From NCBI GenBank assembly GCA_050747825.1, contig JBOGJG010000052.1, forward strand, positions 1 to 22,699: a stretch of DNA of 22,699 nt. Reading direction: 5' to 3'. The DNA is from JBOGJG01 sp050747825. Its GTDB lineage: Bacteria; Acidobacteriota; UBA6911; RPQK01; JBOGJG01. Under the pieces are notes generated by a model. It saw nothing but the letters and a program-made list of their open reading frames with translations. It made no database searches and had not been told where the DNA came from. Position numbers and translations under genes: made by a program. Of the stretch, positions 16,829-22,699 are shown in pieces (within the stretch, counting starts at the first letter, position 1; each line of letters opens with the position of its first letter).

Positions 16829-17262
16829 TCAACGTAGGCGATGCAGTCAATCTGCAAGAGTTGCCCGGGCCGCCTGAAACCGGTGGCGCCGAAGTAGGAT
16901 CGAACGGGACGCGGTTCCGGGAAGTACTGATTGTAGACCTCGTTCATCCCTTCCCAGTTCTTTTCCGGATCTACCAGCGAAATCTGGACTTTCAGCACGT
17001 TCGCCATGGAGGAGCCCGCTCTTTCCAGAGAGGTCTTCATGATTTCCAGGGCATCAGCCGTCTGCCGGCGGACGTCTCCCGGACCTTCGGGCCGGCGATC
17101 GGGATACCAGCCGCCGATTCCTCCCAGGAAGAGGAGATTTCCACTGCGCATCGGGCCTCCAGCGCGTTCCTTTTTGGGATGCCAGCCCTGCGCAGCCTCA
17201 GCCACGCCAAAGGAGGCCAGGCCGGCGGCGGCCGCCTGCATGAGCTCTCTTCGCGACTTCAT
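16825..17262 (-). CDS. Tat-exported RidA-family enamine/imine deaminase
   Basis: ATG at 17262 gives 145 residues, with AAGGAG 8 bases upstream. Open frame exists back to 17322, but it would overlap the preceding gene by 64 bases and bury the export signal. Residues 1-24 are a Tat signal (MKSRRELMQAAAAGLASFG). The rest is a standard RidA/YjgF trimer-forming domain. LLFLGGIGG, QTADALEIMKTSLERAGSS and NVLKVQISLVDPEKNW come first, then PVRSYFGATGF with the catalytic arginine R121, and the acidic end QIDCIAYVD. RidA hydrolyses 2-aminoacrylate-type enamines and imines released by PLP elimination enzymes. Its ATG overlaps the stop of the upstream SelA-like gene in an ATGA junction, so the two are translated together. 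That fits RidA clearing the product of the lyase. RidA with an export signal is unusual. Confidence 0.88.
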   Translation of the reverse strand: MKSRRELMQAAAAGLASFGVAEAAQGWHPKKERAGGPMRSGNLLFLGGIGGWYPDRRPEGPGDVRRQTADALEIMKTSLERAGSSMANVLKVQISLVDPEKNWEGMNEVYNQYFPEPRPVRSYFGATGFRRPGQLLQIDCIAYVD

Positions 17263-18464
17263 AGGAAGATCTCCTTCAGTCGATCGGCCACCACGCGATG
17301 CTCGTTGCCGTGCATCATCCAAACCGAGATACGGATCTGCCCCTCACCCGTGACCGAGACCATGATCGGCGGGTCGCCCTCACTGAGCCGGGAATGGACG
17401 TCCTGAGAGGTCAGCTTCACTTCCTGTTCAGACCACTCCAGCAGCACGTGCGGAACCTCGTTGGCGATTTCGGGCACGTGGACGGAGGCCTTGAGCCCTC
17501 GGACTCCCGAGAGGGCGTTGATGATGTCATCCACACGGTCCTGAAGAACCTTTCGCTCGGCCTTGTGATCCACCGTGAGATAGCGCTCTACGGCGGCCAG
17601 CAGGCCCATGATCTCTTCTTTGCCTACCTTCATGGCCCGGCCGACCCCTCCATGAGGGCTGATGGCATAATGGCCCGCTTCGATCAGGTCCTTTCGCCCC
17701 AGCAGCAGGCCCGATCCCTGTGGGCCCTGGAGGCCTTTGCCTCCGGAGAAGGTCACCAGGTCGAATCCCTCGCTGACATACTGCCGCAGACGCTCCTTGG
17801 GAGGAACGTCCGCGGCGGCATCATTAAAGGTCGGAACGCCCCGTTGCTTCCCGATGCGGATCCACTCCGCCCGTTTGATCTGTCCGTGGGGATCGGCCTT
17901 GTTCAGAAAGAACAGCATGGCCGTCCGGTCATTGATGGCTTTCTCCAGTTCGTCACGAGTCTCCACCTGAATGATCCTGGCGCCGGCGATCTCCATCTGA
18001 GCTTCGTAGCCGCTGTGATGGCTCTTCTGCTGAATGATCTCGTTTTTAAGGCCGGTGGTGTCAGGAAGCTGCCGAATCTTCTCCCGATCGGCTCCGGCGA
18101 TGCAGACCGCGGCCGCTACAGCGATCCCGGAAGCAGCTCCGTCCGTCACCATAGCTGCAGGCACCTTGAACAATTCGGCCAGCCTGGCCCCCACCCTTCG
18201 CTGCAGCTCGGGAAGGGGGATAAAGTATCGGGAAGCTTCTACCATGGCTTCCACCACTTCCGGAGGCATGATGGATCCTCCCAAAACGGTCACCGTCCCG
18301 AGGCCGTTGATGACGGGTTTGAGCCCCAGTTTTTGCTCGTAGATGCTGGGACTTCGTTTTGCGCTCAGGTCAGACCCCGCAAAGGTCGAGCCGGCGGTTG
18401 CACCTGCTATGGCAGCCGCTGTGGTGGTTTGAAGAAAAGCTCTCCGGGTGGGTTGCTTAGGCAT
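17259..18464 (-). CDS. Tat-exported SelA-like PLP-dependent enzyme (DgaE-type), copy 2, no extra C-terminal domain
   Basis: The product is 401 residues, with GAGGAG upstream of ATG 18464. Residues 1-30 are a Tat signal (PTRRAFLQTTTAAAIAG). The core carries SIMPPEVVEAMVEAS, VTDGAASGIAVAAAVC and NDAAAD with D215. FSGGKGLQGPQGSGLLLG supplies the PLP lysine K243. It ends at RLKEIFL, where the other two intact copies continue into a beta domain, so this is the basic form. It heads a two-gene operon with RidA (ATGA overlap), read from a good promoter at 18534-18506. An ammonia-eliminating lyase on a 2-amino-2-deoxy acid is the favoured role, by analogy with DgaE and from the RidA partner. Racemase or aldolase activity is also known in related PLP groups and cannot be excluded. 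It is about as distant from copies 1 and 3 as those are from each other, so the duplications are not recent. Confidence 0.88.
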   Translation of the reverse strand: MPKQPTRRAFLQTTTAAAIAGATAGSTFAGSDLSAKRSPSIYEQKLGLKPVINGLGTVTVLGGSIMPPEVVEAMVEASRYFIPLPELQRRVGARLAELFKVPAAMVTDGAASGIAVAAAVCIAGADREKIRQLPDTTGLKNEIIQQKSHHSGYEAQMEIAGARIIQVETRDELEKAINDRTAMLFFLNKADPHGQIKRAEWIRIGKQRGVPTFNDAAADVPPKERLRQYVSEGFDLVTFSGGKGLQGPQGSGLLLGRKDLIEAGHYAISPHGGVGRAMKVGKEEIMGLLAAVERYLTVDHKAERKVLQDRVDDIINALSGVRGLKASVHVPEIANEVPHVLLEWSEQEVKLTSQDVHSRLSEGDPPIMVSVTGEGQIRISVWMMHGNEHRVVADRLKEIFL

Positions 18465-18505
18465 GGTTTGTCTCCTCGTATTTTTTCTTTGAAGCTATGC
18501 CCGGT

Positions 18506-18534
18506 ATTGTTGGTCATTCCGCTCGACTTGTCAA
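18506..18534 (-). promoter_or_regulatory. Sigma-70-type promoter for the SelA-like/RidA operon
   Basis: Read on the minus strand, a perfect TTGACA (18534-18529) is followed after 17 bases by AACAAT (18511-18506). The start codon is 42 bases further at 18464, with GAGGAG between. It lies back to back with the promoter of the divergent copy 3 gene. Confidence 0.6.
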
Positions 18535-18619
18535 AGGTTCCGTCCGCGTTTTTCGCGGCTCGCGACTTTGCCGGGACCCTGGCTGACGAAACTCCAGCCC
18601 TTCCGCCAGTCACATTCCC

Positions 18620-18648
18620 TTGACTCCCCTCACCCTGGTCAATACAAT
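18620..18648 (+). promoter_or_regulatory. Sigma-70-type promoter for SelA-like copy 3
   Basis: TTGACT at 18620-18625 and TACAAT at 18643-18648 are spaced by exactly 17 bases. ATG 18693 follows 44 bases downstream with GGAGG at 18683-18687. The -35 elements of this and the minus-strand promoter are about 85 bases apart, leaving room for a shared regulator site. I did not find a clear palindrome there. Confidence 0.6.
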
Positions 18649-18692
18649 CCGGCCTCAAGGGCGCTGCATAACCACTCAATTCGGAGGTTCTT

Positions 18693-20309
18693 ATGTCAAC
18701 TTCGTCCATTAGGAGTTCCAACGATCAGGGCTCGCGCCGGTTCAGCCGCCGTGCAATTCTCGGAGGCGGCGGGCTTCTGATGGCCGGCACTGCCTTCTCC
18801 CAGGGCTCGGCCGCACGCGCTGCTGCTCCGCTGTCAGGACTGCAGCTTGGACTGAACATGTATGAAAGCATCGGAGTCAAGCCCCTCATCAACTGCAGGG
18901 GCACCTTTACCATCATCAGCGGCTCACTGACTCTGCCCGAGGTAAAGCAGGCGATGGAAGAGGCAGGACACCATTACGTCCATCTTGATGAACTGATGGA
19001 GGGAGTGGGCAAGCGACTGGGGGAATTGGCAAACTGCGAGTGGGGTATCGTCACAGCCGGGTGCTCGGCCGCTGAGACCGTGGCGACCTGTGCCTGCATC
19101 GCCGGAACGGATCCGGAGAAAATGCAGAGGATTCCCAACGATCTGAAGGGCCTCAAAAATGAGGTCGTCATTCCCGACTGGTCCCGCAATGTTTATGACC
19201 ATGGCGTTCGCATGACGGGGGTCACCATGGTCACGGTCCGCAACCTCGAGGAATTCGAAGCGGCCGTCAATCCCAAGACCGCGATGGTGTATATACTGGC
19301 GGACGAGCGGAACGACACCGGCGAATTCGGGCTCGAGCCTATCGCCGGAGTTGCCCGAAAGTACGCTATCCCCCTTCTCGTGGACGCTGCGGCCGAAGAT
19401 TTTTATCCCGACGTCCATTTCAGCCGCGGCGCAGACATGGTGGCATACAGCGGCGGAAAGGCGCTTCGGGGACCGCAGAGCGCCGGACTGCTGCTGGGAA
19501 GAAAGGATCTTTGCCAGGCGGCCTTTCTTAACAGCGCCCCCCACCACGCCTACGGACGCTCTCTGAAGATTGACAAGGAGGACGTCATGGGCATGCTGGC
19601 TGCCGTTGAAATGTGGTCCAGACGGGACCATCAGGCAGAATGGGCGCAGGAAAAGTCGTGGCTGGAAGAAATCGCCGGCCGCCTGGAAAAATTACCGGGT
19701 GTCCAGACAGAAATTCTGCCGCCCAGAGGCCGATCCAACCAGTCTCTGAGCCTGCAAGTGAACTGGGACGGAACCCGGCTGGGTATCGGCGGCGATGAGG
19801 TCCATGATCTGCTGTTCACGACCGATCCTCGGATCGCCCTGGCCGGCTCGAGTGGAAATTATCGGGAGGGAATGAAGGAGAGTACCGTGAGCATTGTGGC
19901 CTGGATGATGCAACCCGGCGATGCCCAAACCGTCGGCAAGCGGGTGCAGGAAGTCCTCGCCCGTCCTCCTCAGATGGATCATCCGGCCCGACCCGATCGA
20001 GCATCCGCCGACATCGCAGGCCGCTGGAACGCGCAGCTCGATTTCAGCCTGGGCAGCGCGCAACACCTCCTCTTCTTTGAGCAGGAAGGCCAGTCTCTGG
20101 CTGGAAGGCACGAGGGAGACATTCTAAAAGGCGACCTGTCAGGATCAATCTACGGTGATGAGGTCGATTTCCGAAGCAGCCAGGCCTACGAAGGAACCCG
20201 GCTTCGCTTTCGATTCAAAGGGAAGGTGCAGGGGGATTCGATTCAAGGGGTCGTCGATCTCGGCGAGTACGGTGAAGCCCGCTGGACGGCCCGCCGGCCT
20301 GAGGCGTAG
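18693..20309 (+). CDS. Tat-exported SelA-like PLP-dependent enzyme (DgaE-type) with C-terminal beta domain, copy 3
   Basis: The product is 538 residues. The N-terminus has an unusually long basic lead and a Tat signal around residues 14-44 (SRRFSRRAILGGGGLLMAG). The PLP core carries LTLPEVKQAMEEAG, VTAGCSAAETVATCACIAG and VDAAAEDFYP with D231. SGGKALRGPQSAGLLLG supplies the PLP lysine K256. Residues about 438-535 form the same beta-rich domain as in copy 1 (IAGRWNAQLDFSLG, KGDLSGSIYGDE, YEGTRLRFRF, VDLGEYGEARWTARR). DgaE-type ammonia-lyase chemistry is inferred as for the other copies. The gene is divergent from the copy 2/RidA operon and has its own promoter, so both may answer to one signal. 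The added domain may bind substrate, surface or a partner; nothing in the sequence settles this. Confidence 0.87.
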   Translation: MSTSSIRSSNDQGSRRFSRRAILGGGGLLMAGTAFSQGSAARAAAPLSGLQLGLNMYESIGVKPLINCRGTFTIISGSLTLPEVKQAMEEAGHHYVHLDELMEGVGKRLGELANCEWGIVTAGCSAAETVATCACIAGTDPEKMQRIPNDLKGLKNEVVIPDWSRNVYDHGVRMTGVTMVTVRNLEEFEAAVNPKTAMVYILADERNDTGEFGLEPIAGVARKYAIPLLVDAAAEDFYPDVHFSRGADMVAYSGGKALRGPQSAGLLLGRKDLCQAAFLNSAPHHAYGRSLKIDKEDVMGMLAAVEMWSRRDHQAEWAQEKSWLEEIAGRLEKLPGVQTEILPPRGRSNQSLSLQVNWDGTRLGIGGDEVHDLLFTTDPRIALAGSSGNYREGMKESTVSIVAWMMQPGDAQTVGKRVQEVLARPPQMDHPARPDRASADIAGRWNAQLDFSLGSAQHLLFFEQEGQSLAGRHEGDILKGDLSGSIYGDEVDFRSSQAYEGTRLRFRFKGKVQGDSIQGVVDLGEYGEARWTARRPEA

Positions 20310-20315
20310 GCCGGC
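20293..20315. terminator. GC-rich hairpin over the end of SelA-like copy 3
   Basis: GCCGGCCT at 20293-20300 and AGGCCGGC at 20308-20315 form a perfect 8-base stem with a 7-base loop. It spans the TAG stop at 20307-20309 and lies just before the end of the convergent decayed gene. No T run follows on either strand, so it is not a classical intrinsic terminator but could stop or protect transcripts between convergent genes. Confidence 0.35.
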
Positions 20316-20334
20316 CCCAGGCGCCCCCCAGGCG

Positions 20335-20562
20335 TTAGGCCTTCTGGAAATAAGCCTGTTTGGGAGCGCGATAGGAAACCGCCAATTCCGGAGTCTCAAT
20401 TCGTTTCTTCCGGTAAAGGGATTCCATCAGGAAATCGAGAGCGCCTGAAACCAGCAGGGTTCGCTCCACCGGATACAGGGGCTTGCCCGTCACAAACATC
20501 TCCTCGATACAATGGACGAGCCCGTCGAAGTGAGCCAGTTGACGGATATGGTAGAGCCGAAT
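20335..20562 (-). pseudogene. Out-of-frame C-terminal remnant of the decayed gene at 20578-21354
   Basis: Read on the minus strand from 20562 to the TAA at 20337-20335, the frame gives IRLYHIRQLAHFDGLVH, then CIEEMFVTGKPLYPVERTLL, LDFLMESLYRKKR and IETPELAVSYRAP. MFVTGxxxYPVERTLL followed by RIETPxLxVxYxAP is the C-terminus I associate with a family of exported Planctomycete/Acidobacterial proteins. That family's N-terminus is the adjacent 20578-21354 segment. A piece of the preceding family sequence (RGWMFAAKSADQPEILSTQF) lies in a second frame just upstream. Adding one base near 20558 would join the two as EILSTQFRLYHIRQ. The segment has no start codon or ribosome site of its own. Confidence 0.6.
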
Positions 20563-20577
20563 TGAGTAGAAAGTATT

Positions 20578-21354
20578 TCAGGTTGATCTGCACTCTTGGC
20601 AGCAAACATCCATCCGCGGGAATGGCCGTGCAGCGATTCCTGTCTCACCCCCGGCCCTTCTTTCCACCATGCACTGCAGCGCTTCCAGCGTATGAGAGCC
20701 GTAGGACTCCAGCCCGCCATAGCCGACCGCAACCGCCTTCTCCAAACGGGAATCCAGGGGGATTTCCAGTTCGGGCACCCGAACCGTCACCGGAATGGAG
20801 GAGCCGGCCATAAAAGGGAATCCCAGCCGGCGGGCCTGATCGTACATCTTCTTCGCCTTCTGCCAGGAATAAGACAGATGTTTGTCGGAAAAGAGAGGAA
20901 CAGTACGCCTGCTGCTCTGAAAAACCTCGATGACTTGCTGAAAGAGCTCGAATCGGGGATAGAGCTTCTGCCCTTTCTCATTGGTGGGATACTTTCCGTG
21001 TTCGCCGATGAGCAGCACGCCGTCGACCTGCAGTCTGTCTCCTGCCTGAGTCAGGGCCTCTACCACAGTAGGATAAATCTTGAATCCGTGTTTTGCGGCC
21101 ATGTCGCGGCTCATGTCGTTGTCTGGGACCTGGTCGGTATACATGGAAACAATGCGGGTTCGGGGCTTCCGGAAGACGTTGTTGGGACGATAGCCTTCCA
21201 AAATCCGGCCCACAATGACGTCGGCGTGCGACATCTCGCGGTACTCCGTTACAATGGCAGCCACGCTTGGAGCTGAAGAGGCGAGGGCCCGCGGGGCGCC
21301 CGCCAGGGCGGCGGCCAGACAAGCCACAAAGTCGCGGCGATCGAGTCTGATCAT
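20578..21354 (-). pseudogene. Tat-signal protein of unknown function, N-terminal part of a decayed gene
   Basis: From ATG 21354 the frame gives 258 residues. Residues 1-27 are a Tat signal (RLDRRDFVACLAAALAG). The body reads AIVTEYREMSHADVIVGRIL, RIVSMYTDQVPDNDMSRDMA, YPTVVEALT, DGVLLIGEHGKYPTNEKGQK, FSDKHLSYSW and FPFMAGSSIPVTVR, then QCMVERRAGGETG. I recognise this as an uncharacterised exported family of roughly 400-450 residues found in Planctomycetes and Acidobacteria, with no known activity. After GGETG the sequence departs from the family (IAARPFPRMDVCCQECRST, stop), and family sequence resumes in two other frames downstream. About 100 residues appear to be deleted near 20600-20638, with a frame change. 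Open frame continues upstream of 21354 but through the hairpin region, so ATG 21354 at the Tat signal is preferred. It lacks a good ribosome site. Confidence 0.65.
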
Positions 21355-21426
21355 TTCTGTGAGGAACACTATTTTACCTCTGGATACGATATTCCGCTTG
21401 ATGATATCCAAATATAAAAGTAAATT

Positions 21427-21446
21427 GCCACCACCAGAGAGGTGGC
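21427..21446. repeat. Small hairpin in the divergent spacer
   Basis: GCCACC at 21427-21432 and GGTGGC at 21441-21446 form a 6-base stem with an 8-base loop. A tighter GCCGC-AAA-GCGGC hairpin follows within 15 bases. Both lie between the divergent starts at 21354 and 21624. Confidence 0.4.
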
Positions 21447-21473
21447 TTTGAGAGCCGCAAAGCGGCGCCGTCT

Positions 21474-21573
21474 GGCTGCCTGGTTCCTTGGTTCTTTGGT
21501 TCTGGTCCACTTTTTGGTCAAGCAAGACTCCAGAAAATGCCAGGGAGCGAAGGCACTAAGGAACCAGGCAGCC
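21474..21573. repeat. Long inverted repeat upstream of the amidohydrolase_2 gene
   Basis: GGCTGCCTGGTTCCTT at 21474-21489 is exactly complementary to 21558-21573. Pairing extends imperfectly inward to about 21497/21550 and one base outward, with a loop of about 50 bases. The arms contain the TGGTTCCTTGGTTCTTTGG low-complexity motif. That motif resembles the short interspersed intergenic repeats seen in some large bacterial genomes (recognition by pattern only). It ends about 50 bases before the start codon at 21624, so it would form a large structure in the leader of that gene if transcribed. Confidence 0.6.
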
Positions 21574-21623
21574 AAGAGAGCCTGGCGCGAGTTGGCAAAC
21601 AATCCGGAGGAGCACAAAAGAAT

Positions 21624-22556
21624 ATGAAGCGAGTTGGAAGACGAGAATTCCTCACAACAACAGCCGGGGTAGCGATCTCCCTCACCTGGTGCGCGGAACC
21701 AACCTCAGAACAAGCATCAACGAATACTGGCGAGCAAAAGGACTCGATCATCGATTTTCATCAGCACACAAATTATAGTGGGCGAAGCAATGATGATCTG
21801 GTAGCTCACCAGAGAACGATGGGCATCAGCTTGACCGTGCTGTTGCCGGCAGGCTCCAAATACGGCCTGGCCGCAGAGGCCCTGGGCAACGACTCGGTCG
21901 TAGCGCTGGCTAAGCAATACCCTGACGAGTTTGCCTATTTCGCCAACGAGTTGCCAAACATCCCTGAGACAGGGCAGGTGCTCGAGAAATATCTCAAGAT
22001 GGGTGCCAGGGGGATCGGCGAACAGAAATTCGAGGTGGCATGCGACTCCCAGGAAATGCAGCTCGTCTTTTCCATTGCCCAGGAGTTTGACGTGCCGGTC
22101 CTGATGCATTTCCAGCATGAAAAATACAACACCGGCATTGAACGGTTTCACAAAATGCTGGAAAAGTTCCCCAATGTAAACTTCATCGGTCACGCGCAAA
22201 CCTGGTGGGGCAACATCGACCTCAACCATGACCAAACCGTGATGTACCCCAAGACCCCCGTCACGCCGGGCGGAATCAGCGACCGGCTACTGGCCGACTA
22301 TCCAAACATGTATGGAGATCTTTCTGCTAACTCGGGCCTGAATTCGATGCTGCGCGACGAAGAACACGCCCACCGGTTTCTCGAGGCTCACCAGGACAAG
22401 CTCCTGTGGGCAAGCGACTGCAGCGATACTTTCGGAAAAGGCGATCAGTGCATCGGAAGCAAAGGTCTCACGACAGTTCGGCGCCTTGCCCCCAATCAGG
22501 AGGCTATTCGAAAAATCCTCTACGGAAACGCAGCACGACTGCTCAAGCTGGCATAA
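21624..22556 (+). CDS. Tat-exported amidohydrolase_2-family TIM-barrel protein
   Basis: ATG 21624 gives 310 residues, with GGAGGAG upstream at 21606-21612. Open frame runs back to 21537 but passes through the inverted repeat. Residues 1-24 are a Tat signal (MKRVGRREFLTTTAGVAISL). The LTWC at 20-23 resembles a lipobox only poorly because of the W. The amidohydrolase_2 (PF04909-like) barrel follows: H46-Q-H48 in IIDFHQHTNY, H162 in VLMHFQHEKY, H190 in NFIGHAQTWW and D265 in LLWASDCSD, all at the expected strand ends. It closes with the typical ILYGNAARLL helix. Members hydrolyse or decarboxylate small organic acids and lactones using one divalent metal. Length and ligands are complete, so it should be active. 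The substrate is unknown; a lactone or acyl derivative in the same pathway is a guess. Confidence 0.87.
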   Translation: MKRVGRREFLTTTAGVAISLTWCAEPTSEQASTNTGEQKDSIIDFHQHTNYSGRSNDDLVAHQRTMGISLTVLLPAGSKYGLAAEALGNDSVVALAKQYPDEFAYFANELPNIPETGQVLEKYLKMGARGIGEQKFEVACDSQEMQLVFSIAQEFDVPVLMHFQHEKYNTGIERFHKMLEKFPNVNFIGHAQTWWGNIDLNHDQTVMYPKTPVTPGGISDRLLADYPNMYGDLSANSGLNSMLRDEEHAHRFLEAHQDKLLWASDCSDTFGKGDQCIGSKGLTTVRRLAPNQEAIRKILYGNAARLLKLA

Positions 22557-22640
22557 TGCCCCTGGGCTCCTCGTGTCAGTGCGATTGAGAATGAAGGCTT
22601 AGCGCTAAAGATAGATTCAACGACCGGGAGGTTCCAAGGG

Positions 22641-22699
22641 ATGAAAGCTTTTGCAAGAACGATGTCTGCCGCCGCAATTCTGATGGCCGCCCACCAGCT
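22641..22699 (+). CDS. Start of an exported protein (partial, runs off the right edge)
   Basis: ATG 22641 follows GGGAGG at 22626-22631 and opens a frame that runs to the window edge. Its 19 complete codons read MKAFARTMSAAAILMAAHQ, a basic start followed by an alanine-rich hydrophobic core, which suggests a Sec signal peptide. The spacing from the preceding gene (84 bases) and the same strand allow an operon with the amidohydrolase_2 gene. Nothing can be said about the mature protein. Confidence 0.6.
   Translation, partial: MKAFARTMSAAAILMAAHQ

Noticed and set aside
17298..18623. A 441-residue open frame antisense to the SelA-like/RidA operon
   Set aside because: This is a long shadow in GC-rich DNA. 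The minus strand carries complete PLP and RidA motifs, while this frame shows no domain.
1..22699. tRNA, rRNA, CRISPR arrays and intact transposases
   Set aside because: I looked for cloverleaf ends, regularly spaced repeats and DDE or tyrosine-recombinase motifs and saw none. Reading by eye cannot exclude a small RNA.

Overview
The window is about 60% GC and most resembles Acidobacteriota (Solibacter/Bryobacter-like lineages or a related uncultured group). The evidence is a very large Oar-type TonB-dependent receptor with an N-terminal carboxypeptidase-regulatory domain, and many ordinary-looking enzymes that carry twin-arginine (Tat) export signals. Others are TolB-propeller/PHP hydrolase fusions and small C-terminal beta-rich domains appended to enzymes. 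The taxonomic call is inference from gene content only; no rRNA or tRNA gene was found.

Layout. Positions 1-127 are the C-terminus of a probable M81/MlrC-type protein. Positions 350-2380 are an accessory patch: a membrane-anchored zinc-ribbon protein (minus), a 50-residue excisionase-type HTH protein, and an AlbA_2/RecG-like regulator that seems to have lost its middle domain. About 960 bases follow without a recognisable gene. Positions 3341-8093 hold a Tat-exported PIG-L/LmbE deacetylase (minus), a TolB-propeller plus CehA/McbA-like PHP hydrolase, and a Tat-exported dihydrodipicolinate-synthase-family (KdgD-like) lyase/dehydratase. A truncated VOC gene lies at 8383-8553. Positions 8646-12113 are the TonB receptor, followed directly by a broken SelA-like gene. 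Positions 12746-16828 are a tandem-fused amidohydrolase and a Tat SelA-like PLP enzyme. On the minus strand, 18464-16825 is a translationally coupled pair, a SelA-like PLP enzyme followed by RidA, both with Tat signals. A third intact SelA-like enzyme (18693-20309) diverges from that pair. A decayed Tat-signal gene (21354-20335), a Tat amidohydrolase_2 protein (21624-22556) and the first codons of another exported protein (from 22641) close the window.

How the genes may work together (inference). SelA-like PLP enzymes of the DgaE type remove ammonia from 2-amino-2-deoxy sugar acids. RidA hydrolyses the enamine/imine released by such eliminations. DHDPS-family enzymes act on 2-keto-3-deoxy acids. 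PIG-L, EF_0837-type and CehA/McbA-type hydrolases remove N-acyl or ester groups. The TonB receptor would import the substrate across the outer membrane. The set reads as one catabolic route for an acylated amino-sugar acid or similar compound. Unusually, nearly every enzyme is marked for export, so the route would run in the periplasm on unphosphorylated intermediates. The locus is also in flux: four SelA-family copies (one broken), a tandem-duplicated amidohydrolase with decayed metal ligands, and several truncated genes.
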